NCBI GenBank assembly: GCA_021802595.1
Contig: JAJZRT010000197.1
Location: 1-6,922 of the forward strand
Direction of reading: 5' to 3'
Length of the DNA: 6,922 bases
Source: Pseudomonadota bacterium
GTDB lineage: Bacteria; Pseudomonadota; Gammaproteobacteria; Burkholderiales; Thiobacillaceae
This document shows, piece by piece, positions 1 through 5,962 of this stretch. The notes under the pieces are model-generated. The model was given only the letters and a program-made list of their open reading frames with translations. It had not been told where the DNA came from and made no database searches. Position 1 is the first letter of the stretch, and every line of letters begins with the position of its first letter. Both the position numbers and the translations under genes were made by a program.

Positions 1-1
1 G

Positions 2-916
2 GCGCGCGACAGCCGCCTGGGCGGCGCGCTGCAATTCTTCTTCTACGACACGCCCAAGGTTTTGTTGTTGCTCACCGGCATCGTCTTCGTCATGGGCATC
101 GTCCACACTTTCGTCTCGCCCGAGCGCACCCGCACGTTGTTGTCGGGACGCCGACTTGGCGTGGGCAACGCGATGGCGGCCTCGCTCGGCATCGTCACGC
201 CGTTCTGCTCGTGCTCGGCGGTGCCGCTGTTCATCGGCTTCCTGCAGGCCGGCGTGCCGCTGGGCGTGACCTTCTCCTTCCTGATTTCCGCGCCGATGGT
301 CAACGAAATCGCGCTGGCGATGCTGTTCGGCCTGTTCGGCTGGAAGATCGCCGCGCTGTACCTCGGCCTGGGGCTGTTCATCGCCATCTTCGCCGGGATC
401 GTGATTGGCAAGCTGGGCATGGAGAACCATCTGGAAGACTGGGTGCGCGCCATGCAGAACTCGCAAATCCCGACGGCGGTGGATGGCAGTCCGATGAGCT
501 GGGGCGAGCGGGTCGAGAACGGCTTTTCCCATGTGCGCGAGATCGTCGCCAAGGTATGGATCTACATCGTCGCCGGTGTGGCGCTGGGCGCCGGCATCCA
601 TGGCTACGTGCCGGAGGATTTCATGGCCTCGATCATGGGCAGGGACGCACCCTGGTGGGCATTGCCCGCGGCGGTCGCTATCGGCGTGCCGATGTACACC
701 AACGCCGCGGGCGTCATCCCCATCGTCCAGGCGCTGCTCGCCAAGGGCGCGGCATTGGGCACCGTGCTCGCGTTCATGATGAGCGTGATCGCGCTCTCGG
801 CACCGGAAATGATCATCCTGCGCAAGGTGCTGAAGCCCCGCCTGATCGCCACCTTCGTGGGTGTCGTGGCCTCCGGCATATTGCTGGTGGGCTATGTGTT
901 CAACCTCGTTCTGTAA
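2..916 (+). CDS. ArsP/YraQ-type permease (5' partial)
   Basis: Predicted inner-membrane permease of the ArsP_1 (DUF318) type. The reading frame is open from base 2, so the true start lies upstream of the window; 304 residues are visible and probably a few dozen are missing. The protein is strongly hydrophobic with roughly eight membrane segments. Family hallmarks are TPFCSCSAVPLFIGF (Cys69 and Cys71 in visible numbering, nt 206-214), SAPMVNEIAL soon after it, and in the second half MYTNAAGVIPI and ALSAPEMIILRKVLK. The CSC cysteines are the only two in the visible part. In ArsP of Campylobacter the family exports trivalent organoarsenicals; other members have no known substrate, so arsenical export here is an inference. 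A hydrophilic loop of about 40 residues (nt 421-545) splits the two halves. The stop lies 19 bases before a CxxC redox protein whose start has a clear ribosome site, suggesting one transcript. The family is fairly sure, the substrate is not. Confidence 0.88.
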   Translation, partial: ARDSRLGGALQFFFYDTPKVLLLLTGIVFVMGIVHTFVSPERTRTLLSGRRLGVGNAMAASLGIVTPFCSCSAVPLFIGFLQAGVPLGVTFSFLISAPMVNEIALAMLFGLFGWKIAALYLGLGLFIAIFAGIVIGKLGMENHLEDWVRAMQNSQIPTAVDGSPMSWGERVENGFSHVREIVAKVWIYIVAGVALGAGIHGYVPEDFMASIMGRDAPWWALPAAVAIGVPMYTNAAGVIPIVQALLAKGAALGTVLAFMMSVIALSAPEMIILRKVLKPRLIATFVGVVASGILLVGYVFNLVL

Positions 917-935
917 AAACCCAAGGAATACCGAC

Positions 936-1229
936 ATGGAAATCAAAGTTCTCGGCACCGGCTGTGCCAACTGCAAGACCACCCTCAAGCTGATCGAGGA
1001 GGTCGCCGCCGAAAAAGGGGTGGCGGTGCAACTCGATAAGGTCGAGGACATCCAGGCCATCATGGGCTATGGCGTCATGTCCACTCCCGGCGTCGTCATC
1101 GACGGCAAGGTGGTGCACTCGGGCGGCGTGCCCAGCCGCGACAAGATCGCAGGCTGGCTGGCCGGTTCGGACGTGCCGCAGGCCGCATCGGAAGGCGGCG
1201 GCTGCTGCAGTGGCGGAAAGTGCTGCTGA
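936..1229 (+). CDS. Redox-active disulfide protein 2 (glutaredoxin-fold, CxxC) with Cys-rich tail
   Basis: Small cytosolic thiol-disulfide protein of 97 residues, thioredoxin_3 / redox-active disulfide protein 2 type. It opens with MEIKVLGTGCANC, placing a CANC active site at residues 10-13 at the end of the first strand, and has the conserved cis-proline segment STPGVVIDGKVV (Pro51) typical of the fold. The ATG at 936 is preceded by AAGGA at 924-928 with good spacing; a longer reading upstream would overlap the permease and is not needed. After the domain ends near residue 78 there is a short tail, SEGGGCCSGGKCC, with two vicinal cysteine pairs (90-91 and 96-97). Genes of this family often sit beside ArsP-type permeases, as here. 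It may reduce, carry or hand over a thiol-reactive substrate to the permease; that role is inferred. The tail could bind a soft metal or metalloid. Confidence 0.88.
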   Translation: MEIKVLGTGCANCKTTLKLIEEVAAEKGVAVQLDKVEDIQAIMGYGVMSTPGVVIDGKVVHSGGVPSRDKIAGWLAGSDVPQAASEGGGCCSGGKCC

Positions 1230-1249
1230 AGCCTGTTGGGGCCCCTGCC

Positions 1250-1663
1250 ATGAGCGATCCAGAAATGACGTTCCACGTCGAAACCGTGCGTCTCGGCCCG
1301 CAGGGGAGCCGGTCGCGCTGCAAGCAGGCGGAGATTCCCCTGGACACCGACCTGGCGGGCAACCCGAAGGCCTTCAACCCGGCCGAGCTGCTGCTGGCCG
1401 CGCTGTCCGCCTGCATCATCAAGGGCATCGAGCGTGTCGTCCCCATCCTCCAGTTCGACCTGCGCGGCGTGGAAGTGCGGGTTGACGGGATACGCCAGGA
1501 CGCGCCGCCCAGGATGGCGTCCATCGCCTACGAGATCATCGTCGATACCGACGAAGCGGAGCGGCGCCTGGAACTGCTGCACGACAACGTGAAGAAATTC
1601 GGCACCGTGTTCAACACCGTGGCACCCGGCACGCAACTTTCCGGAACCTTGCGGCGCAGATAG
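1250..1663 (+). CDS. OsmC-family protein lacking the second catalytic cysteine
   Basis: OsmC/Ohr-like protein of 137 residues, the usual size. Classic members are cytosolic thiol peroxidases that reduce organic hydroperoxides with two cysteines. The first-cysteine helix is clear: FNPAELLLAALSACI at residues 42-56, with Cys55 in the peroxidatic position and Glu46 in its expected place. Where OsmC and Ohr normally have the second cysteine (CPVSN-like), this protein reads FGTVFNTV (residues 117-124), so that cysteine is absent. The only other cysteine is Cys24. It is therefore unlikely to be a standard two-cysteine peroxidase and may work as a one-cysteine enzyme with a partner thiol. The ATG at 1250 is chosen because it lies 20 bases after the disulfide-protein stop and begins the aligned domain; a GTG at 1220 would add ten unsupported residues and overlap that gene. 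ATG 1265 is also possible. The ribosome site is weak (GGGG at 1238-1241). Confidence 0.85.
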   Translation: MSDPEMTFHVETVRLGPQGSRSRCKQAEIPLDTDLAGNPKAFNPAELLLAALSACIIKGIERVVPILQFDLRGVEVRVDGIRQDAPPRMASIAYEIIVDTDEAERRLELLHDNVKKFGTVFNTVAPGTQLSGTLRRR

Positions 1664-1685
1664 CGCCGTTTCGGCTTCCGCGCTG

Positions 1686-1743
1686 GGGAGGGTGTTCAGC
1701 CCGTTCCGCCTGCAAGCCACCAGGGTAAAGCCTCCCGTTTTTT
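1686..1743 (+). terminator. Possible weak terminator after the OsmC gene
   Basis: GGGAGG (1686-1691) can pair with CCTCCC (1731-1736), followed after one G by six T (1738-1743), which is the order expected of an intrinsic terminator for the thiol operon. The loop of 39 bases is far longer than usual, and the pairing interleaves with another inverted repeat in the same region, so both cannot form as simple hairpins. Low confidence. Confidence 0.25.
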
Positions 1744-1769
1744 GTCCGTTATGACATGTAGTGGCTTGC
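1712..1769. repeat. 9-bp perfect inverted repeat, 40-base spacer
   Basis: GCAAGCCAC at 1712-1720 is the exact reverse complement of GTGGCTTGC at 1761-1769. Pairing extends by a T-G wobble (1711/1770) and a C-G pair (1710/1771) to 11 steps. The 40-base spacer includes the T6 run. It could be an RNA stem in the leader of the downstream gene, a split operator, or chance. Confidence 0.5.
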
Positions 1770-1884
1770 GGCCATTTTGCATCGTGCCTGCGGAGAACAT
1801 GAGATTGTCCTGATTGTTACTGCAGGTGCTTGCTTGTCGGCGCTTTTCCCGGCTTGGCCAGGTTAATTTCTACGCAAAAAATAA

Positions 1885-4800
1885 ATGGCACATTCCTCTT
1901 TCGGAGCAGGCAGCAAGGAAAAGCGGCGTTTCGCGCGGCTGCCTACATTGCAGACCGCGCGCATCCGGTTTGGCGAAGGGGCGGCCATTCCCTCCGAAAT
2001 TCGGGACTATTGCCAGACCGGGCTGTATGTGGCCGTACTCGGAGCAGGCACGCCCGACTCCGCCATCCCGGTTCTGATGGGTACCCCGGTTGAGGTGGAA
2101 TTTGCGGTGCCGCATGCCGGCGCGTTTGTCTGCCACGGCCGGGTCGCGCGGATCGCCCCGGGCGGCGTGGGCGTTCTCGTCACCGCGATGCCGGAAGGCG
2201 CTTTACAGGCCTTGCGCAGGGCGGAGGGGCGACTCGCCCGGCCCGCTTTTCTGTCCGTGGGCTCGGACCTCGGCCCGCAACACGCCCACGAGTTGCTTCT
2301 GGAATGCGATAACCTGTTTCAGCGCATTTTTGATGGGGCATTGGAGGATTTTTTCCAGCAGGCCGTGGAACGCTTGGCGGAAGCGAGCCAGGACGAGCCG
2401 ATTTATCTTGAGCGATCCCTCTACGACAACGCCATCCAGGCGTTGCTGCAGCAGCGCAGTGGCATCGCGGACGATTTTTTCGCCGCCATGCGCGGCCATA
2501 TCCGGAAGCCCGAAGCGATCGTGGCGCCCAGCAGCGCTCGCGCCAAAAAGAGTCTGGCTCTGGTCGAGGAAGACGAATTCGAGGACTGGCTGAATCTGTC
2601 CGCGGTCATCAATCAGATCGAAGAGGCGGTCGTGGCGCCGCTCCATGAGGTGGGACAGCGCTATGGCCGGCTGATCGGCACGCAGGTCGACAGAAAGAGC
2701 AATCCCTTCGGCCCTGAAGTCGTCTGCCGTACCCTGCAAGGCGCCATACAGGGACTGGGTTTTTCCAATGCCATTCGCGCGGCGATCTACAAGGCCCTCG
2801 GGCAAGCCGTCTCGCTCCATGTTCCGGCCCTTTACCAGCAGCTCAACCGGGCGCTCGAATCCCTGAGCCCGATCGAGCCGCCGCATCCCGATCGCGACAC
2901 CCCGGCCGCGACGGAGCCGGCGTCGACCGCGCCACCTCCCGCCCTGGACCTGGCCGAAATAACCAATACGCTGAACGCGCTCTTTAAACAGAGTCAGGCC
3001 GCTATCGCCCAGTCGCCTGAAAGCGCCGAATACGGCCTGGACCGAATTCTGGCAACCCTCGGCCGATCACCAAAAGGCATGGCGGGCAATATGCCGGGCA
3101 TGTCGGCGGCGCGTTCCGGACGTCCAGGCGGCGCGGTTCCGGGGCCGACTGCGGCTTGGCCCGGTCTGCTGCACGTGGTGGGCCACCTGCAACAGACCGC
3201 CCGCCAACTGGTCGATCGCGAGTTGCAGAGGCCCACGCCCGACGAAGGCGGGCGCAACAGCAGCGCGTTGCCGGAAACCAGCCTGCGCGAACTGCTGGAA
3301 GCACTGGACAGCCTGCCGTCGACGGCCCTGGCAGAAGCGGGCACGCCATTGCTCATCGATCAACTCAATGCGCGTATTGCCGCGGGCGGACCCGATGCCC
3401 GGCGTCTTTCGCCGGCTTACCGCCAGATACTCGATACGACATCCAGCCTGTTCCGCCGAGCGCAGGAGGATTTCGTTCCCAGTTCGGACGTGGACCTGCT
3501 GGTGAAGCGGCTCGAGCGGCCGCTGCTCAAACTGGCGTTGCAGGATCCGGGATTTCCCTCGACGCCCGACCACCCCGCCCGCCGGATGCTCGACCTCATC
3601 GAGCAATACGCCGTGGCAGCCGACGACCAGGGCCGGTTTTTCGATGCCAAGCTGCACCGCTTCCTTTCGCTGCTGGTCGATCGCGTCTGCGACGAAGCCG
3701 ATACCGACAGTGGGATTTTCGAGCGGGTCCGCGACCCGCTCGAAAAAGTGCTGCTGCCGATTCTGCAGATACGCAGAACGCGCGTGGCGCGTCTGCAGGA
3801 AGCCAGTGAAGGCCGTGAGCGCATCCGTTCGGCGCGCGCTCGGGTCAACGCAGCCCTGGAACGGCAACTGGCGGGACGCGAGATACCGGGCCTGCTGTTG
3901 CGCCTGCTGGATGCGGGCTGGCGCCAGTATCTCGTGCTATTGGAAATGCGCCAAGGGGAAGGAAGCGAGGCCTGGAATACAGCCCTTGCCATACTCGACC
4001 GGGCGCTTGCCTGTCTCGGGCCGTCGCCTGGGGATGCGGCTCCCGGTGCCGAGTCGGCCCGGACGTTGCTGGACGAGATCGAACGCGCCCTCGCAACGGT
4101 CAATGTCGATGCGAGGCTGCTGGCCGCGTTCATGGACGAGTTGAGCGCGAGCCTCATGGCCGACCCGGCGCAGGCCGCCCCGGAACTGGATTGGGTGCAG
4201 GTGCCGTCCGGCAGGCTGGCCACGCCGCCAAGCGAACGAGAAGCCTCGCCCGCGCATCGCCAACTGGCGGATCGCATGCGGGTAGGGGACTGGTGGGATT
4301 TCAGCCTGGATGGCAGCTGGGTTCCGATGCAGCTCATCTGGCTCAGCCAGCCGCCATCCACCTGTACCTTCGCCAACCGCTCCGCCACCAGCAAGACCGA
4401 CCTCGCCCTGACCGAGCTTTCCCGGCGGATGCAGCATGGCCTCGCCAGGCCGGGAAAGGACCTGGAATTGCCGTTGATCGAACGCTCCGAGCAGGCCCTG
4501 TTCGACGACACCTATCGGAGCATGGTGCATCAGGTCATGCACGACCCGGCGACCGGACTGCTCAATCGCAAGGGCTTCCTGCAGCGTCTGGGCCGGCTGC
4601 CGATGCCGGATCGGGCCGACAAGATACATGCTGTGGCCATCATCGAGTTCGACCAGTTCCGCATGATCGCCAACACCTGCGGCGTCGAAGCGGTGGAAAC
4701 GCTTGCGCGCAGCCTCGCCGGCGCGGTCGGGGCGCAAATCGGCCCCGAGGCTGTTTTGGCCGCGTTCCGCGACGACACCCTCGCGCTCCTGCTGCCCAAT

Positions 4801-5817
4801 GGGCAGCAGAAAGATGGGTGCAGCGCAGTCGATAGCCTGCTCGACGGGGTGAAGGACTATCATTTCCAGCACGGGCAGCACAGCTACAGCATCGGCTACA
4901 ACATCGGCTTGGCCGGGTTTGTGCCGGACCGGTTCAGCGCGGTCGAGGCAATCCGGCGCGCCGATTCGGCGTGCATCGCAGCAAAGTCTCTGGGCCGCAA
5001 CCGGATGCAGATTTACGATCAGGCCAGCCCCCAGTTGCAGTCCCAGGAATCGCTGATGGACTGGGCGGGACGGATCGACTCCTTCCTCAAGGACGGCGGG
5101 CTGCATCTGCGCTGCCAGCAGGTGATGCCGATCGGCGCGGGCAACACCCGGCTGCCTTATTACGAAATCCTGCTGGGGATCGAGGGGGTGGACGGGGTGG
5201 AAATCATGCCGGGGCACTTCATCCCCGTAGTGGAGCGTCTGCAACGCGCGCATGAAGTGGATATCTGGGTCATGCGGAACGTGTTCGAATGGATCACAGC
5301 CAATCCCGCAGACTTCGCCTCTGTGGGAGGGTTCGCCATCAACCTGTCCGCCACGTCGCTCAGCAACCCCGAGGTCATGCACTATCTGCAGACGGTATTG
5401 CCGGAGAGCAACTTTCCCACCGACAAGATCATTTTTGAAATCACGGAAAGCGCCGCCATCGAGAGTTACGGCGCCGCGCAGGATTTCATCCGCGAAATTC
5501 GCCGCTATGGCTGCAAGTTCTCGCTGGACGATTTCGGCAGCGGCTTCACCTCCTACGCTCACCTGAAGAACCTGCGCACCGATAGCCTCAAGATTGACGG
5601 CAGTTTCGTCAAGGACATGCTGCAGAATCCTGGCGACTTCGCCATGGTCAAGTCGATGAACGATATCGGCCACTCGCTCGGATTGCTCACCGTGGCCGAA
5701 TACGTGGAATCTTCGACGACCCTGGAGGCGCTGCGGGAAATCGGCGTCGACTATGTCCAGGGCTACGCCATCCACAAGCCGTGTCGCATCGACGAACTCC
5801 TCTCGGAGGCGGCCTAG
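1885..5817 (+). CDS. PilZ - DUF1631-like - degenerate GGDEF - EAL c-di-GMP protein
   Basis: Cytosolic protein of 1310 residues with no signal peptide or membrane segment. The PilZ domain spans about residues 11-110: RRFAR at 14-18 is the RxxxR c-di-GMP contact and DYCQTG at 41-46 stands for the usual D/NxSxxG. A DUF1631-like region follows (about 125-855), interrupted by a Pro-rich linker (about 329-353) and a Gly/Pro/Met-rich stretch (about 395-430). It includes DHPARRMLD at 562-570 and ends in a WWDF...IWLS barrel-like segment from 800. The GGDEF-like domain (about 884-1045) begins DPATGLLNR but reads RDDTL at 962-966 and lacks an RxxD I-site, so no cyclase activity is expected. The EAL domain (about 1060-1310) keeps Glu1094 (EIL), Asn1153, Glu1185, DDFG at 1215-1218, Lys1236, Glu1272 and Gln1292; the ExLxR arginine is Gly1098. 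Likely a c-di-GMP-sensing phosphodiesterase. A TAA at 1882-1884 blocks an upstream start, and the PilZ motif excludes a later one. Confidence 0.93.
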   Translation: MAHSSFGAGSKEKRRFARLPTLQTARIRFGEGAAIPSEIRDYCQTGLYVAVLGAGTPDSAIPVLMGTPVEVEFAVPHAGAFVCHGRVARIAPGGVGVLVTAMPEGALQALRRAEGRLARPAFLSVGSDLGPQHAHELLLECDNLFQRIFDGALEDFFQQAVERLAEASQDEPIYLERSLYDNAIQALLQQRSGIADDFFAAMRGHIRKPEAIVAPSSARAKKSLALVEEDEFEDWLNLSAVINQIEEAVVAPLHEVGQRYGRLIGTQVDRKSNPFGPEVVCRTLQGAIQGLGFSNAIRAAIYKALGQAVSLHVPALYQQLNRALESLSPIEPPHPDRDTPAATEPASTAPPPALDLAEITNTLNALFKQSQAAIAQSPESAEYGLDRILATLGRSPKGMAGNMPGMSAARSGRPGGAVPGPTAAWPGLLHVVGHLQQTARQLVDRELQRPTPDEGGRNSSALPETSLRELLEALDSLPSTALAEAGTPLLIDQLNARIAAGGPDARRLSPAYRQILDTTSSLFRRAQEDFVPSSDVDLLVKRLERPLLKLALQDPGFPSTPDHPARRMLDLIEQYAVAADDQGRFFDAKLHRFLSLLVDRVCDEADTDSGIFERVRDPLEKVLLPILQIRRTRVARLQEASEGRERIRSARARVNAALERQLAGREIPGLLLRLLDAGWRQYLVLLEMRQGEGSEAWNTALAILDRALACLGPSPGDAAPGAESARTLLDEIERALATVNVDARLLAAFMDELSASLMADPAQAAPELDWVQVPSGRLATPPSEREASPAHRQLADRMRVGDWWDFSLDGSWVPMQLIWLSQPPSTCTFANRSATSKTDLALTELSRRMQHGLARPGKDLELPLIERSEQALFDDTYRSMVHQVMHDPATGLLNRKGFLQRLGRLPMPDRADKIHAVAIIEFDQFRMIANTCGVEAVETLARSLAGAVGAQIGPEAVLAAFRDDTLALLLPNGQQKDGCSAVDSLLDGVKDYHFQHGQHSYSIGYNIGLAGFVPDRFSAVEAIRRADSACIAAKSLGRNRMQIYDQASPQLQSQESLMDWAGRIDSFLKDGGLHLRCQQVMPIGAGNTRLPYYEILLGIEGVDGVEIMPGHFIPVVERLQRAHEVDIWVMRNVFEWITANPADFASVGGFAINLSATSLSNPEVMHYLQTVLPESNFPTDKIIFEITESAAIESYGAAQDFIREIRRYGCKFSLDDFGSGFTSYAHLKNLRTDSLKIDGSFVKDMLQNPGDFAMVKSMNDIGHSLGLLTVAEYVESSTTLEALREIGVDYVQGYAIHKPCRIDELLSEAA
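3716..3746. repeat. Perfect 14-bp hairpin with 3-base loop inside the coding sequence
   Basis: TTTTCGAGCGGGTC at 3716-3729 and GACCCGCTCGAAAA at 3733-3746 are exact reverse complements around a CGC loop. The structure lies within the DUF1631-like region and encodes residues around 611-621 (FERVRDPLEK). On either strand the T run is 5' and the A run 3' of the stem, so it does not have the layout of an intrinsic terminator. It could be an RNA structure affecting translation or decay of the long message, a protein-binding palindrome, or coincidence. Confidence 0.75.
4789..4809. repeat. 9-bp hairpin with 3-base loop inside the degenerate GGDEF region
   Basis: CTGCTGCCC at 4789-4797 pairs exactly with GGGCAGCAG at 4801-4809 around an AAT loop, in codons for LLLPNGQQ just after the RDDTL motif. 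A stem of this length in GC-rich coding DNA could well arise by chance. Confidence 0.45.
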
Positions 5818-5835
5818 GCAGAGGCATGCGTCCAG

Positions 5836-5867
5836 AAAAAACGCCGCTCAGGGAGCGGCGTTTTTTT
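5836..5867. terminator. Bidirectional intrinsic terminator
   Basis: CGCCGCTC (5842-5849) pairs with GAGCGGCG (5853-5860) around an AGG loop. Six A lie before the stem (5836-5841) and seven T after it (5861-5867), so both strands give a GC-rich hairpin followed by a U run. It lies 19 bases after the stop of the PilZ-GGDEF-EAL gene on the + strand and just 5 bases beyond the CCA end of the tRNA-Thr gene on the - strand, and so can end both converging transcripts. Confidence 0.93.
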
Positions 5868-5872
5868 ACAAC

Positions 5873-5948
5873 TGGTGCCGGCGATCGGAATCGAACTGAC
5901 GACCTTCGCATTACGAATGCGCTGCTCTACCAACTGAGCTACGCCGGC
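5873..5948 (-). tRNA. tRNA-Thr (anticodon CGT)
   Basis: A full 76-base cloverleaf on the - strand. The 7-bp acceptor stem is perfect (5942-5948 with 5877-5883), followed by discriminator A and an encoded CCA at 5875-5873. The D arm is GCTC/GAGC with GG in the loop. The anticodon loop TTCGTAA gives CGT (5915-5913), which reads ACG threonine codons. G1-C72 and C2-G71 match bacterial threonine identity elements. Two stem positions do not pair in Watson-Crick fashion: G27 opposite A43, and A52 opposite C62 in the T stem. The T loop TTCGATT is normal. The gene lies 30 bases after gltX on the same strand and has its own likely promoter and terminator. Confidence 0.96.
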
Positions 5949-5962
5949 GAAAAACAGCGCGC

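Larger units (their letters stand above)
1664..1884. other. Intergenic region upstream of the PilZ-GGDEF-EAL gene
   Basis: This 221-base gap separates the thiol cassette from the c-di-GMP gene. It is less GC-rich than the flanking genes and I see no convincing coding sequence. It holds a T6 run at 1738-1743, the inverted repeat annotated separately, and an AT-rich stretch just before the start at 1885. I found no -35/-10 pair good enough to call, although the next gene needs either a promoter here or readthrough from the operon. There is no purine-rich ribosome site ahead of 1885. Confidence 0.6.

Noticed and set aside
62..64. TTG at 62 as the true start of the permease
   Set aside because: The same frame is open from base 2 and codes for plausible sequence before it (LQFFFYDTPKV), so the gene most likely begins outside the window.
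1220..1249. GTG at 1220 as start of the OsmC gene
   Set aside because: It would overlap the end of the disulfide-protein gene and add ten residues (MLLKPVGAPA) outside the domain; the ATG at 1250 fits the family better.
1067..1720. A 217-residue open frame on the - strand covering the OsmC gene
   Set aside because: It is a shadow of the OsmC and disulfide-protein genes, which have clear family motifs on the + strand.
1721..1773. Possible GEMM-I c-di-GMP riboswitch, because AAAGCCTCC at 1727-1735 recalls part of its conserved core and the next gene is a c-di-GMP gene
   Set aside because: The second conserved half and the two adjacent hairpins of that riboswitch could not be laid out at workable spacing. 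A covariance-model search would settle it.
1761..1781. Sigma-54-like promoter (TGG ... TTTTGC) upstream of the PilZ gene
   Set aside because: The GG and GC elements are 14 bases apart instead of 10, so it does not fit the -24/-12 spacing.
3515..3524. 10-bp palindrome AGCGGCCGCT in coding sequence
   Set aside because: A perfect palindrome of this size is expected several times by chance in a GC-rich window this long.
3937..5775. A 612-residue open frame on the - strand, antisense to the GGDEF/EAL half
   Set aside because: Long antisense frames are common opposite GC-rich genes. The + strand frame has unmistakable GGDEF and EAL motifs, while this one shows only low-complexity His/Arg/Gln-rich sequence.
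5873..5948. tRNA-Thr as an attachment site for an integrated element
   Set aside because: No integrase, no repeated tRNA 3' end and no foreign-looking genes are seen; both neighbours look like core or ordinary chromosomal genes.
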